NCBI GenBank assembly: GCA_014549065.1
Contig: JACDOX010000017.1
Span: 6,316,808 to 6,380,807, forward strand
From: Cardinalis cardinalis
Taxonomy: Eukaryota > Chordata > Aves > Passeriformes > Cardinalidae
Length of the DNA stretch: 64,000 nt
Direction: 5' to 3'
In this document: piece by piece, positions 39,701-51,786 of the stretch
How the letters are laid out: each line of letters opens with the position of its first letter
How positions within the stretch are numbered: the first letter of the stretch is position 1
The notes under the pieces: model-generated
The model's database searches: none
What the model saw: only the letters and a program-made list of their open reading frames with translations
Told to the model about the DNA's origin: nothing
Position numbers and translations under genes: made by a program

Positions 39701-41517
39701 GGTTCAAAGGTGTGGGTTTGAGGACCATACTATTTTACCTTATGTTATCCTGTCAATATTGAGAGTATTTTGGTCCTTGTAGAGCACAGGACTTGTTCCA
39801 GAAAGATGTCTGCACCCAGGTAGGTGTATTAGTTGTAGGAGGACTAAGTCTACAGAACAGCCAGCATTTAAGATAGACGGGGGCTTTTCTACCAGAGAAG
39901 CATTTTAAAAATTTAAGGCAAACCAACTGAAAGAATAACATTAAAGAAGTAACTACACCCAAATAAATCTTCCTTTGTAGAAGGATTAACCTGCTGTGAA
40001 TCAATGACATTTTGTCGTAATCTCTTTGTGTACCTCTTACAAGAAAAGGATTCTGTCTTGTAGGACAAGGATAAGACACAGATACTTAAATGTCATACAA
40101 AGAGTGTTTTCCCTTTGATGTTGTGTGAGCTACACATGGAACTCCCTCTTAATTCAGGACCATCGTCAGTCAGGACAATCAATAGGGATTTTCTGCTTTA
40201 GAAGACAGTTACAAAGTTTAAGGCTACTTTCTCTAGGAAATACACATTTTAGCTCAATTGGGTCAATTATTTGAACTAGTTTGAGTGTAAAGTTCTTATT
40301 TTGAATGTAGTTTTACTTCAGTTCATGTTCCATATTTATATTGACAAAGGTTTTGGGTTTGTACAGTTGGTTTTCAAGTTCTTGACNTGAAGGAGGGACC
40401 AAAGGCTGATGCTATTTCTAAGGTTGAAAAGTGAAAGAAAAATTGGTTTTGAAGCACCACAAAAGCTACATAATGACAAAGCTTATGTTCTAATTCTTCT
40501 ATTAAAAAGATAAGCAAGAGAAAGTTAAAAAGTTATGTACATATTTCCTTTTTCTCATGTCTTAGAATCTGTGCAAAGGAAATATGACTTCAGAGCTCTG
40601 GTCCTTTAAATTCCCTTCTCTGCCAAAACCCAGTGTTCTTTTTAATTTAAATTATCAGAACTATAATAAGGGGGGGGGGGTGTTTTATCTAAGAGATAAA
40701 TGTAGAAAAAATGAAGAAGTCTTCAAGAGGAAGAAAGATGGTGTGAGGAGGCTTGAAGAGTGCACAAGGGCTCATCTATTCTTGTAATATCTTAGCATCT
40801 TTCAGTAATAATAATTCTCAGTACTGTGCTTTTGAATCTCAGCTCAGATCTGATGGGAAGATCCCATCCATTTTAGATGCAACAAAAGTACTAAAAGCCA
40901 AGCAGTTCAGGAGCAGGGCTCAAAAGACAATCAAGTGATTCCATTATCACACTGAGTAGTCCACCAAATTATTCCAATTAACATTAATCAAGTGTTGTGA
41001 GTTGCTAAGATAACAAGTGGTATGAATCAAACACTTTTCAGCTCGAGTGATAGATTTCAGAGGTTTTGTATCTTAACTGACAACACTACTGTAAAGTTCA
41101 ACATTCACCAAGACACTTTGTTTCAGTTCCATTTTAGTTTTGTTTGTAGTAACATGTTTCATCTTTTCAATCTTGCAGTGAGGATGTACTAAAATTCCAG
41201 ATTTCTGTAAATTGTCTCCTTTGCTTGATATTACTTAGCTGTGAACATTTTTTTTTATTTTTAGAGAATTATAACATCTTGTTACTGAACCAAATTTTAA
41301 CTTCAGAAATACAATTACTAAAAAAACCCCAATCAAATCATGTTTGCTATATTTCAGTATTTTTAATCTCTTTGAAAAAAAATTCATCCCATATTTTGCA
41401 AGTTTTTCACAAGCTCCTAATTTCAATGTAAACAAAGGCATACAAATAAACCTGTATCACAAAGAAATGTTTTGTTTCTTAATTTTCTCCTCTAATTGAA
41501 AGAAAGCAAAGATGCTT
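30732..41517. other. gene-free AT-rich DNA, intergenic or intronic
   Basis: No recognised repeat family or RNA gene. An acceptor-like site with a 17-codon open end follows 31498, and an exon-like block with a consensus donor lies at 35462-35621; both are listed under findings. Other open frames (34577-34891 - strand, 104 codons; 39753-40079 - strand, 108 codons) are at chance length. A run of eleven G bases occurs at 40670. Confidence 0.5.
40670..40680. repeat. G11 homopolymer
   Basis: Eleven consecutive G bases stand alone in AT-rich surroundings (CTATAATAA before, TGTTTTATC after). There are no further G-runs nearby, so an intramolecular quadruplex is not supported. Confidence 0.9.
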
Positions 41518-41540
41518 CCTATTAACAAAATGTTAATAGG
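41518..41540. repeat. perfect 10-bp inverted repeat, 3-base loop
   Basis: CCTATTAACA (41518-41527) and TGTTAATAGG (41531-41540) are exact reverse complements around AAA. One such stem could occur by chance in a window this large. Confidence 0.85.
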
Positions 41541-42786
41541 GAAATCAACAACAACAAAAAATTAATTAGAAAACAAATCTCTGATATTTGGCCTTCTTCT
41601 GTCCTTCCATCAATGAAACTATTAAGTGTGCTGGCTCTGCATAAACACTTGCACACTGTCATCACGTGAGATATTTGATTTTCCTTAAAACAAGGCTATT
41701 AATTTTCTCCCACCATTGAGGTAATTCTTTTAGAGAGAATAAGACAGCCTAATCTCCTTCCTAGTTAGGCAGTTCAAAATGCCCATAGGTTATGAATATA
41801 TTTACCTCACATTTTTCAATGTGCTGTTCTCAGTCTGGATTTTCAACTTTTATCAATGGGAAGAAAGACTTAAATGAATATTTTGTTTCAGCTTATATGT
41901 GGTCTTATGTCATATGAGGCTCATTTAAAAAAAAGCACATTTTCTCAGTAAGGCTTGACAAAGGAAGAGTCAGAAGACAGAGAGGCACAAGAAGGATGTC
42001 TCATGCATGAGCTCCAGCTTTAGAATTTTCTGTGCAAGTATGGAAACCTAACTATACAACACCCAATAATCCCAGTTCTACACCCATGTGGGTTATATGA
42101 GTCTAAATAATGGATGTGAATTAAGCCATGCAAAAACATCACATCTTCCATAATTTTCCTATTAATCTTTACATATAAGTAACTAACAAGCAGGCTACAA
42201 ATCTGCTGTACTCGCAATATGTTGAGTTCTCAGCTGTCTCCCCTGACAATGTGTGAATACAGGCTATGCAAAAGTCATTGTCACCCACAGGGAGGTGAGT
42301 GCTAGCCTTCTTTTCAGCATTTCAGGGTCCTACCTTGGGACCTATTAGCAAGAAGGCAGACTGCTTTATTATTTGAAAAGCTGTTCACTATGATTTATGG
42401 CCTTGTATTAGCCTCCTCATCTTGAGATATTAGACAATCATACTTTGTCATGGACAATCTGAGGTGGGGAAAACACAGAGCATTCATCTTCTCTTGCCAT
42501 CCAGGACATTTCTTTTCATCTATTGTTTTTTCCTCTGGCATATCATTTCCTTGTAATCAATTTAAATTGAAAACTTTAATGACCTTCCCTGAGCATTACA
42601 CGGTCTTTTCACCTACTCTGAGGGTTTTTCTGCAAAGAAATTAAAACCCCAAAGCCTTTTAAAGTTTACAGTATTTTCCCTACCAAAAAAGCACACTAGT
42701 CTCATTTGTGATTATCAAAAGATTTTAGAAAATTACCAATTAAGCAGACCAAAATACCCAGTATAAATAATTCCACATTTTAAGTT
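41541..42786. other. non-coding stretch before the retroviral LTR
   Basis: AT-rich sequence with no recognised gene or repeat. A run of splice-like motifs near 42260-42300 (ACAG acceptor, then CACAGGGAG|GTGAGTGC) would bound only about 32 bases without a supporting reading frame. Confidence 0.45.
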
Positions 42787-43362
42787 TGTGGCTTAACCCC
42801 AGTAGGCAAATAAGCACCATGTAACCACTTGCTCACTCCCCATTTCTCAGCCAGGAGAATGGGGAGTAGAATTGGAAAAGGTAAAACCCTTGAGCTAAGA
42901 CTTGTNGAAAAATTGAAATAAAGTAAAATGCTATAACAATAATAGTAATTTAGAGGAGAGACAGAGAGAAATAAACCCCAGGAAAGACAAGCTATGTACA
43001 ATACAACTGAATACAAATACAACTGGTATTTGACATACCAGCTGACTGATGCCCAGTCCTTCCTCAAGTACCAACTGGCACTTTCAGGCCAACTGCCCCA
43101 GTTTGCATACTGGGCATGAAACTCTGTGNTGTGGAATATCCCTTTGAACTGCTCAGGACAGCTGTTCTGGCTTTCCTCCCTCCCACCTTCCCGTGCACCT
43201 CCTCACTGGCAGAGGAGGGGAAACAAAGTCCCTGACATAAACACTGCTAAGCCACTACTAAAACAATGTATTATCAATATTATTCTCATAGTTAATTCAA
43301 ATCACAGCACTGCAGCAGCCACAAGGAAGAAAATTAATCCTATCTCAGCCAAAACCAGGACT
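42787..43362 (-). mobile_element. avian endogenous retrovirus LTR
   Basis: Read on the - strand, the element begins close to TCCTGGTTTTGGCTGAGATA (near 43362) and ends GGGGTTAAGCCACA (42787). These ends match an LTR family that I know from bird genomes, whose canonical copies start TGTCCTGGTTTCGGCTGG and end GGGGTTAAACCACGACA. In between, further characteristic segments are present in the right order: a CTGCCAGTGAGG segment, a GGATATTCCAC segment, the degenerate promoter region GCCCAGTATGCAAACTGGGG, and a GGGCATCAGTCAGCTGG segment. Length about 576 bases. It is old: the terminal dinucleotide is mutated, the TATA region has decayed, and there is no matching short duplication at the two LTR edges. 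Whether the family is ERVL-like or ERVK-like cannot be decided here. Open frames that cross it, including 43126-43518 (130 codons, + strand), are accidental. Confidence 0.85.
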
Positions 43363-43798
43363 GTATCCACCCTTGTTCCATACCATTTGTGCTGTCAATC
43401 CACATTTTGCACCACACTCCAGTTAACTACCCTCATTCTTCTTGGCCCTTTGATACACACATACACATACAGGTATCATTCCCTGAGACTATGCACCATT
43501 CCTGTGAGGGTCCATTGAGTTAATTCATTCCATGACTTTCAGCTCCATTTGTCATAATTGTTGTTCAGGGCATAAAAATGGGTGTGGTTTTGGGTTGCTG
43601 CATCATGAAGCCAGTTCTGGTCCCATCACTGCTGGGCTTGTTCCATTCATTTCTCATTAATCTGGGTGNTTTTTGCTATAGTATCCTTGACATTGCCTAT
43701 AGTCACCACAGAAGTGATTATATACAGTGTTACATAGCAATTAACACCATACAATTTATTTCATTAGCTAGCTCGCCTAAAACCCAACTCCCCTAAGG
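43363..43798 (-). mobile_element. probable internal sequence joined to the LTR
   Basis: On the - strand this segment ends directly at the LTR start, through a purine-rich stretch (GGAACAAGGGTGGATA) that resembles a polypurine tract. I recall the same order of segments beside other copies of this LTR, including the string around 43614 that contains CCAGTTCTGGTCCC. The piece would be the 3' end of the retroviral interior, and the LTR would then be the 3' LTR; the 5' LTR and the genes are absent. No gag, pol or env reading frame remains. The right boundary near 43798 is where I stop recognising it and is approximate. Confidence 0.5.
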
Positions 43799-46260
43799 TA
43801 CTCATCAGTCTTCCCCATCTTCACTAAGCTCGCAAACANCTACATGCAAAATAGGTGCAGAATGAGAACAAATACTGACATCTGGAACCACTGTGCCACA
43901 AAGCAACTGCACGCCTTAGGCAGAGTCTGCTGCAGGTCATTTGAAATGATAAACCAAAAGGTCACAGAGGATATAATAACTGATCTTTACCACTGCCTTT
44001 CTGAAGGATGTATCACCTGAGGACACACACCAAATTGTTCAACAGCATTAGTGGAGTCACAGCAATGCAAACTCAATGAAAAAGTGATGTTGTATAAAGA
44101 CATTATAGGTGTTTTTATGAAGTCTAGACCTTGGAAACAAAAGAGTTTGGCTTTCCTCTGTGCAGGGTTGATGGACATGGCTTAATCTTTTGTCTTTTTA
44201 CCCTTAAAGTAAAGNCCTTTCACTGGGAGCCCCAATGCATTCCTTCATACTAGGAGGAGAATAGGAGGAAAAAAAGCTGGTATTTATGGATTAAAAAATA
44301 AATAAACAAAAAAANCCCACCCTACCTCATTACCATAAAAGNCCAAGGACTTTTTTTTTTGTCCTCCCATTCACAAACAAGAAAACCAAAACAGAACAAA
44401 AACAATCTGTTAGACCCAATCAAGTGTTTTGTGATAAAAATCTTCCCCCACAACAGTAGGAAAGCTGTGCTGGGCTNCTTGCCTTGAGGAAGAACATCTG
44501 ATTGAACTGAGGACTCCCACTGCTATGTGTGTCCAAATACTAGCCCATCAACAATTCCAAAGTGCCCTCATTTGTTTTCATCAACAATTTCTCTGTTGAT
44601 ACCTCAGAAACCTCTCCAACAGTATCTGAAGGAAAGTATCATTTTTTCCAAAAGTTTACATTTCAAGCACTCTGAACCACGTTAACTCTGCATGGGATCA
44701 GGTCTTTCATTCTTGCACCTAAAATGCCTGAACTGAATTCAGAGCAGAGGGAAATAATTCTGAGCATTCAAGTATGCTACACATTCAAGTACCATTGACT
44801 CAGACAACCTGGGCATTGAGAACCTAAAGGCTGAGTGAAATATCAGTAGTAGTTCAGTCTCCAAGTACCACTGATACTTTTGAAATGACCCTTCTGTTTT
44901 TTACCCTTACTTTTGCCAGTTATACCAAACAACACAGAATCATGTAGCACATCTTCAAGCTGTGTTAAGCAGCGTCACATGAAGCTGTCAAATTTACTCC
45001 AAAGACCAAAAATGCTAGGCCAAAAGAGCATGAAAATTTAACTGGCTGATTGATAAGGCTTCTATTTGCATTATTATTTTGGGTTCTGACATAAATGTAA
45101 CAAATGCTTTGGTGAAATGATTAAACCAGGAAAAATTGTCAACAATTCCATGAGTACATTACTTTTGGAAACAAGGCTAAAACTCCTAATTGCTGTAGTC
45201 ATTTTGAGCCTGTCATTTCTCATCAGCCAAAAGGTGCNATGTAAATTGTGCCATTATGGATATCCTTGCATCATCATAAATTTTTCTGCAGGCAGAGACA
45301 GATAAAAAGATGATTTTTGAGATATGTTCTTCTGCTCACAGTAAATCATGCCCACTGAAGTCTCAGATGCAGAAATAGCCTCTCTCTTGTCCTATCTGTT
45401 AACCCTTTGAACTTGTTTAAAATGTCTTTACATCAAAAAGCTTTGACATGGCTGTCTTGCTGAAATCACGTGCTTAGAGTTGGGCAGTTTGGGAGGAGGA
45501 AGTGTGGATAATGTGTTTACACAAAACAGTCCCAGGCTGACAAACATGGTGGTGAATCCAAGTTAACAAAAANAAAATAGAATTTAGAAGTCTGTATTTT
45601 CTGGTTGAAAAACCTTTAAAAACCCCAACCTGTAAAACTTAAATAAACTTCAAACATTTTGATGATTCATTTTGCTTCAGTGAACTTGAAAAACTGAGTT
45701 GTGGGNTATCTTTGTAGTTTAAAAATAAAGTGCTTACATCCTCGCTCAAGTGAAATAGTTCATCAAGCAAAGACTGAACAAAAGAAAAATAGGAAAATAA
45801 AATCTATTTGCTCTTGTTTTATGTTAGTGACATACCTGAACTATTCAGCTGCCAGCTGGAAGAACTTCAGGCAGCCACCCTGCCTGGGGAGGAGCAATGG
45901 TCAGGAGGAATGATGTGCTGGACTGCAACCCAGTGGCTACCAATCAGAAAAAAACACAACACACATTATCAGAAAAGTACAGCTGAAGAGGTCCATCTNG
46001 GCACTTTATAACCCCCTCACATACACATCAATATTTAAAACATTGTCTTCTTTCATGCGAATCAGCAGGAAAATCTGTTTTAGCCAGGCTACAGACAGTC
46101 TGAGAAAGCAGCAATTAAAATCTGTTATCCACATCCTATCACTTTCACTTCAGGGATTTCTCTTCCTCCCACTCTCCACAAAACTAACAGCAATGCAAGG
46201 TTTTGCCTTTATGATTGAACACTGCAGGGAGCAAAGAGCAGACTGTCAGTTGTCAGTATT
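43799..46260. other. non-coding stretch between LTR and CR1
   Basis: No recognised gene. A duplicated short motif CATCAACAATT occurs at 44548 and 44580; the second copy is followed by a 7-bp inverted partner. Several A-rich or T-rich runs contain N bases (44310-44360). Confidence 0.45.
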
Positions 46261-46584
46261 ATCACAGAATCACAGAATGGTTGGGTTGGGAAAAACCTCT
46301 GGAGGTCATCTAGTCCAAGGCCTCTCTAAAGCAGGATCAGCCAGAGCAGGTTGCACATGATCATATCCAGGGAGATTTTTAATATCTCCAGAGAAGGACA
46401 CTTCAGAACCTGTCTGGGCAGCCTGTTCCCAGTCACTCCCAAACTAGTTTTCCTTACATTCAGATAGAATTTCNTGTGTTTCAGTTTNTGCCCNTNGCAC
46501 TTTGTCAAGTTGCTGGCCTCCACTGACAAGTGTCTGTCCTCATCCTCCTCCTGATGATCACTCTTAAGATAGTAAGATATAATG
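46261..46584 (-). mobile_element. CR1 LINE 3' fragment
   Basis: On the + strand the copy starts with two reverse-complemented octamers (ATCACAGAATCACAGAATGG), followed by GGTTGGG, GACCT-like CTCTGGAGGTCATCTAGTCCAA, GCAGGTTGCACATGATC, and a CTCCAGAGAAGGACAC segment. It then shows CTGGGCAGCCTGTTCCCAGT and CCTTACATTCAGATAGAATTTC. These are successive parts of the avian CR1 3' region read backwards. The copy is truncated at its 5' side near 46584, the usual result of incomplete reverse transcription in LINEs. The 117-codon open frame on the - strand (46326-46679) belongs mostly to this repeat. Four N bases fall within 23 positions (46474-46496). Confidence 0.92.
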
Positions 46585-49500
46585 ATTGCAGTTAGGTCAG
46601 GGTTATAGGTATGGATTGAGGGTGTTGTTAAACAATTCTGTGTTAGGACAGTTTCAAGGTCACATATACACAGGCACACTGCACTCAGAGTTGGATAAAC
46701 ACAAGCTCAATCCTCTCTCACTGTCACCTTAGTGCCTGAGGCTGCCAAAGAATTTAAGGGCACATAGTATTGACANTTCACCCACCAATATGTGTAGAGG
46801 CTCTAATGACACAACTCAGAGGATGAACAGCAAGAGGAGGACCCCAGTGCAGTGAGGCAATGGCAGNGCAAACCATCACAAAGCACATGGAGAGACTGCT
46901 GATGAACACACAGCTAACCTTAAATTTACAGCTGAAGCCAAAGGACAGCTGGTTTAAATCATGTCTGTATGTGGGTGCAGCATCCAGGCTCAGATCCCAC
47001 TGCCCCAGCCCAGAGAGCTGTTGACACAGTGCTGTGCCTAATGTAACNTGTAAGCGTGCTCCAGAGGGACCACAGTTACTTTAGCAAAGAGCTGCTCTAG
47101 CATAAAGTGGGAATGAGTTTGTGCCTTACCAAGTAGTCAAGAGATGAATACATGCCCATATAAAATACCACCCTGCTTTATGTCCCTGCACTCTGCAGAG
47201 CTGGCTCATAACCCCTCAGAAACATTCTGTTAAAAAAAACCCCAAACCACTGCTGAGCTGGTTTAGTGTCTCCAATTTGACAAAGTTTTAGAAAATCAAT
47301 AACAAATTTCTGAAGAATTTTCGTTAACATTGGCAAGCTTTTTCATCTGAATACTTTCCTACCACTACAATAAGCAGGGTTTTGAAGAAAAAAAATTACA
47401 GGTTATTGATCCAAGTGCTTTGAGACATAACTGATTATTAACAGGAGGCAGTAAGAAATATTAGCCTTTGGTCCAGAGCAGAGTAATTAAGGATATTAAT
47501 CAAGTCCAGNTTTTTTTGTGCAGATTCTTGCCTTTGCTATGAATAGTAGCCTGGGATTCAAAAGGGTAATGAATACCATAGCTAGCATAGGAATAACTAG
47601 CTAGTATATGTAAAAATACAGCCATCAATTATCAAATACTGGTAGGGTCAGGCATTTCATTTTCTTTAAAAAANCCTATTTATCTTTTGAAGGTAAACTG
47701 TAGGCATTGGAAAGGACAATGGTAAAAAGCAAAGGATGCTGGTAGCTAANAGCATGTCTACAGATAAACACAAATGGCTAGAATGTTTTTGACACATTTC
47801 ACATCTAAACAGTAAACCAGTGTCACACAGAAATCAGAGACAAAAGGACAACTCCTATCCCAAAACATTGTCTCCTTAGAAAAAGAAGCAAATGCTGGAA
47901 ACCAGATGGCACTTCTCAGAGGAAAAGAAAGAAAATAGAAAGAAAAAAAATCTCAGGGGTTGGTAGGGAAAAAAAGCAGCTCACAGACTCTGGAAGATCT
48001 CCAGCAAAGCAAAAGGGATAAAGCTACATTTTTTTTTTGGCCCAACTTTGTTCCTGTGTTCCCAAAATTTCACAGAAAGTGCATCATGGAGAAAGGCTTT
48101 CTTAGCAACTCTCCTCAAATGCCTGGAAATTATTCAAACCTCAATACATCCTGGTGCTTATCACTCNCTACCTGCAAATACACACCACTTGATAAATCTT
48201 TATTGCATATGAGCTGCCATCATTTTCAAACTAGCTCCCTAGACTTGAGAGTGCATACAGGGTTACATATGTGAATCTAAGGATTAATCACAGGCTTCAT
48301 ACCCTTAAGTGTTGGGCTTCATCCAGGCTGTGTTGTCCACTTTGAAAGTATTCCCATCAGTACATTACTGCCATTTATTCCTAACACACTCTTACACTTC
48401 TGTTGTGCAAGCATAAAGGNGACAAAGACAGATGAGGATGATCTTTCAGAGCACTCTGCTTTAGAGTTTTACCCCACACTGAAGAATCTGTGTGCATAAA
48501 GCACAGAGTACTAATGTTAAGGTTATCTGATTAGTCAAGAAATATTACTTATAACAAAGAATACAGACATCCTCTATTATTTTATTTGCAGCTTTTCTTT
48601 CAAGTATTCATGTCTATTCTTATGCAGAAAATCCCCTGCAGATTTTACCTGGAACATTAAATGAGGTTTCTGTGTGAAAAGACATACCAGAGTTTTGGGA
48701 CAAAAGAAATTAAAATGNCATCATCACTTGCACATTATTTTGTTGTTCCTGTATATATACCAGATATTTCAGACACANTTGATAAGCTGAAATATGTGCA
48801 GGCAGCTCCAGTTTGCCTGCATGTGATCTGTGAAAAGCTGACATCTGATCTCCACCATCCATTTCCCAGGACCTGTCTAGCAGTGTCCAGCAGGCCAGGG
48901 GAGCAGGTGACCTGCTGGCAGCACCAGTTGGACTCCTCTTGTGCATGGCCCTTGTGCAAATCTCTGCAGCATAGCATCCCAGGCAGATGGGTGATACGCT
49001 GCCAGCTGTAGTCTCAACTATGTGTAGGTTTTATCTTATCTTGCCCAGTCAAAGATAAATGGAGAAATGCTCCTTTAGCCACCTGACCTCAGTATAGCCT
49101 AATTTTAATTAAATAGAACAGAACAACAACCATAAAACCAGCAGAAGGAAAAACAGCCAAAAAANNCNNNANNNNANNANNANNAAAAAATAAAACNGCT
49201 GAGGGAAAAACCCCCCTTCTAAGGTCTGAACACCCTTGGTGTTATCTTCCCTGCAGATCATTCAGATGACAGCTCAAATTTCCTACTCTCATCCGATAAA
49301 GGAGAGGGAAGAAACTTCTTCAGAAAATGCCTCCAGTTCAAAGACCGCTTTTCCACACTTTCTCTGTTAATAGTTAACTTCAGAAAAAATTTCACAATAC
49401 TATTTCCACTTGGCTAAGTTTTGGACTCCCTGTTAGTCTACTGATAAATAAGAAACATTTAATTTAGTTATGTGCTGATATTCTGTATTATATCAGATAA

Positions 49501-51763
49501 CTTTCTTGTACAAAATGAAGCTGGATTCTTCTGTGGACTTCTTTTAACTGGAACTATGCAGAAACAACAGTTACANATACATCAAGAGTATAGAGCTCAT
49601 ACATTACAGATATATCTGGATTTAACACAGAACATATTCTGAAAAGCTGTAAAATACCTTCTTGTAGGTCTGTCCTTTACATATATAGTGAAAACAGAAT
49701 CATGCTACATATTTTTTTCTTCCCTAAAGAAGAAAGCACATCTGAGTAGTAACATGAGAATTGAAAACAACACTATCAACAAGCATGGCTCAAGGCATTG
49801 ATTCTGTAATATACATATTCTTCAAAATAAGGAAATGAGTAATTCAGATAAATCACAGTGTAAGATGACTAACTCCTATTACATTATGAAATTTCTGTTA
49901 CAATGTGTTGGGGTGTCATAACTTTAGCATTTATTTTGGGAACTTGATAGTCAACCATGTCCCTGTTGGGAAAATGCTCAGGAGTGAAGGTCTAAAACTG
50001 AAAAAGTTTTTTTCTGGTTTATCAAGCTTCTGTTTAACCAAATTCAGGAACCTGGGAAGAATATAAGTGTCTCATGCCATCCCAGCATCATAACATTTAA
50101 TACAACATTTGGCATGCTTACCTCATTTATGTGCTTTCTTTTTCACTAGCAGAGTTTCACTAGGTCTCCTTAACACAATTTATTTTCAGAGGTCTGACTT
50201 TCCTTTAAGCCAATATTTGAACAGTCGCTCTTTGGCACTTAACTGGTAGAATAATGCTTCTCTAGCTAACATAGGACCATTCACCAGGGGTTCAGAATGT
50301 CATTGTGCCAAAGTATTCTAAATGAGTAATTTCACCCTGATTTTCCCCAGTGGCAGCTAATGCCTGTGTGTCAGGTACTGGCCAGCTGGCAGCTGACTTT
50401 TCTAGGACACGCTAATAGTACAGATGACCACAGAAACAGAATTAGTGGTAAATGGAGCCCCTCTGAATCTGCAGGGCATGAACCTCTACTTAGCCAAGTA
50501 TCATATAGAAAACTCTACAAGAGAGGAAATTAGTATTCCAAGTCTACAGAGGCCATACACTCCAACTGGCTATTGCACCAAGCAATTCCACCCCTGGAAG
50601 CCCCGAATCCCAGGAAAAATGTTCAACATCCTTAATTTCCCAAGGCAAGCCTAATTCAGTTGGTGTTCTAAATGACACTAATAGCATGGGAATATTAGGA
50701 GCAAGCACTTGAACTGTGCTGGAAATTCATAATCATGCCAGGCAAGTTGATTTTCTTTAGCAGCATCTAGTTATGCAACTTTCCAAATTGATGTCTGATG
50801 ACAATCCTGGCCAAAAGTANGCTCTCAGCTACAACTTANTACAACCTACTCATTTATGTATAGNTGCTACTAGGCCATTTGGCTCCTGTTTATGACAGAA
50901 GCTCTGGGGTTCACATCTTCCCCTAGTTNTGTTCTTTCATTTCCTTTTCATAAAAGCTGCTTTGTCTTGTCTGAACTACAGAAACTGAGCAAAACAGCAA
51001 ACAAAAGAAATGATTCAGTAGATACATGAATCACTAACATTAGCAAGACTCTATTATTGGTTTTCCAAAACTGTTTCAATGCCTGAAGCCTTTGCCATAG
51101 GACAGCAGAAATAATATGCCCTAACTGTTGTTTTTCAAATTCTCCAGATCTGATTATTGGCACTAAAATATCACCATATTTTACTAAACTGAATTAGTGA
51201 GCTATTCTTGCTGGAAGCAGCAAAGTGCTAATAGTTTGTTTTTATGACGTTCACCACACTAAATGCCTGGGCTTTCACAGACCTATAATCTGCTGGTGAA
51301 TCCTGCCCACTGTCCNCTGAAGAATATGGCAATTCACAAAGGAAAGGTGCTGATTATGAATTTGCCTAAAAGAATACTTAGCAAAANGCCAGGGTTTTAG
51401 TAAAATCTATGCGCATGATTAAACTTTCCCATTCCTTTAAAATATACCAGCATTGGAGGGCCTCTAGAAAAGTAGCAATATCTCAGCCACAATGTAAAGA
51501 AAAACAGTTTTAAGTTACTGCAAAAACAAAAACCAAAGCCACAGTTTACTGCAATGCAAAGGGACACATTCTCTTGGCAAGCCTGGCTACTAGAACAAAA
51601 CCCCACAGCTGTGAACTATAGAATGGTAAAATTCCTCTGCCCAAAGAAACCTTATAGCAAAATTGACTTCGCTTAAAGGAATAGATGCAAAATCACAGTC
51701 CTGGTACACAAGGAAAAATATTGCCTAGACCTACATGTTTAATGTACATTTTCACTGTACCAC
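46585..51763. other. gene-free stretch
   Basis: No recognised gene or repeat. The open frames 47960-48274 (104 codons), 48661-49011 (116 codons) and 50424-50654 (76 codons), all + strand, lack recognised domains or splice support. A poly-A tract with many N bases lies at 49159-49190. Confidence 0.5.
49159..49190. repeat. A-rich homopolymer tract with unresolved bases
   Basis: An A-run is broken by about fifteen N bases and a single C. This looks like a homopolymer that the sequencing or assembly could not resolve, rather than a true gap. Confidence 0.8.
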
Positions 51764-51786
51764 CTGAGTAATCTTGGATTACTCAG
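51764..51786. repeat. perfect 10-bp inverted repeat, 3-base loop
   Basis: CTGAGTAATC (51764-51773) and GATTACTCAG (51777-51786) flank TTG. The stem carries a TAATC/GATTA homeodomain-like core on both arms, which could also make it a paired binding site. Confidence 0.85.

Noticed and set aside
40670..40680. G-quadruplex
   Set aside because: A single G-run without neighbouring G-tracts cannot form an intramolecular quadruplex.
43126..43518. 130-codon open frame on the + strand
   Set aside because: It runs antisense across the LTR and into the adjoining retroviral interior, so it is an accident of repeat sequence.
46326..46679. 117-codon open frame on the - strand
   Set aside because: It lies mostly within the non-coding 3' region of a truncated CR1 and contains several unresolved residues.
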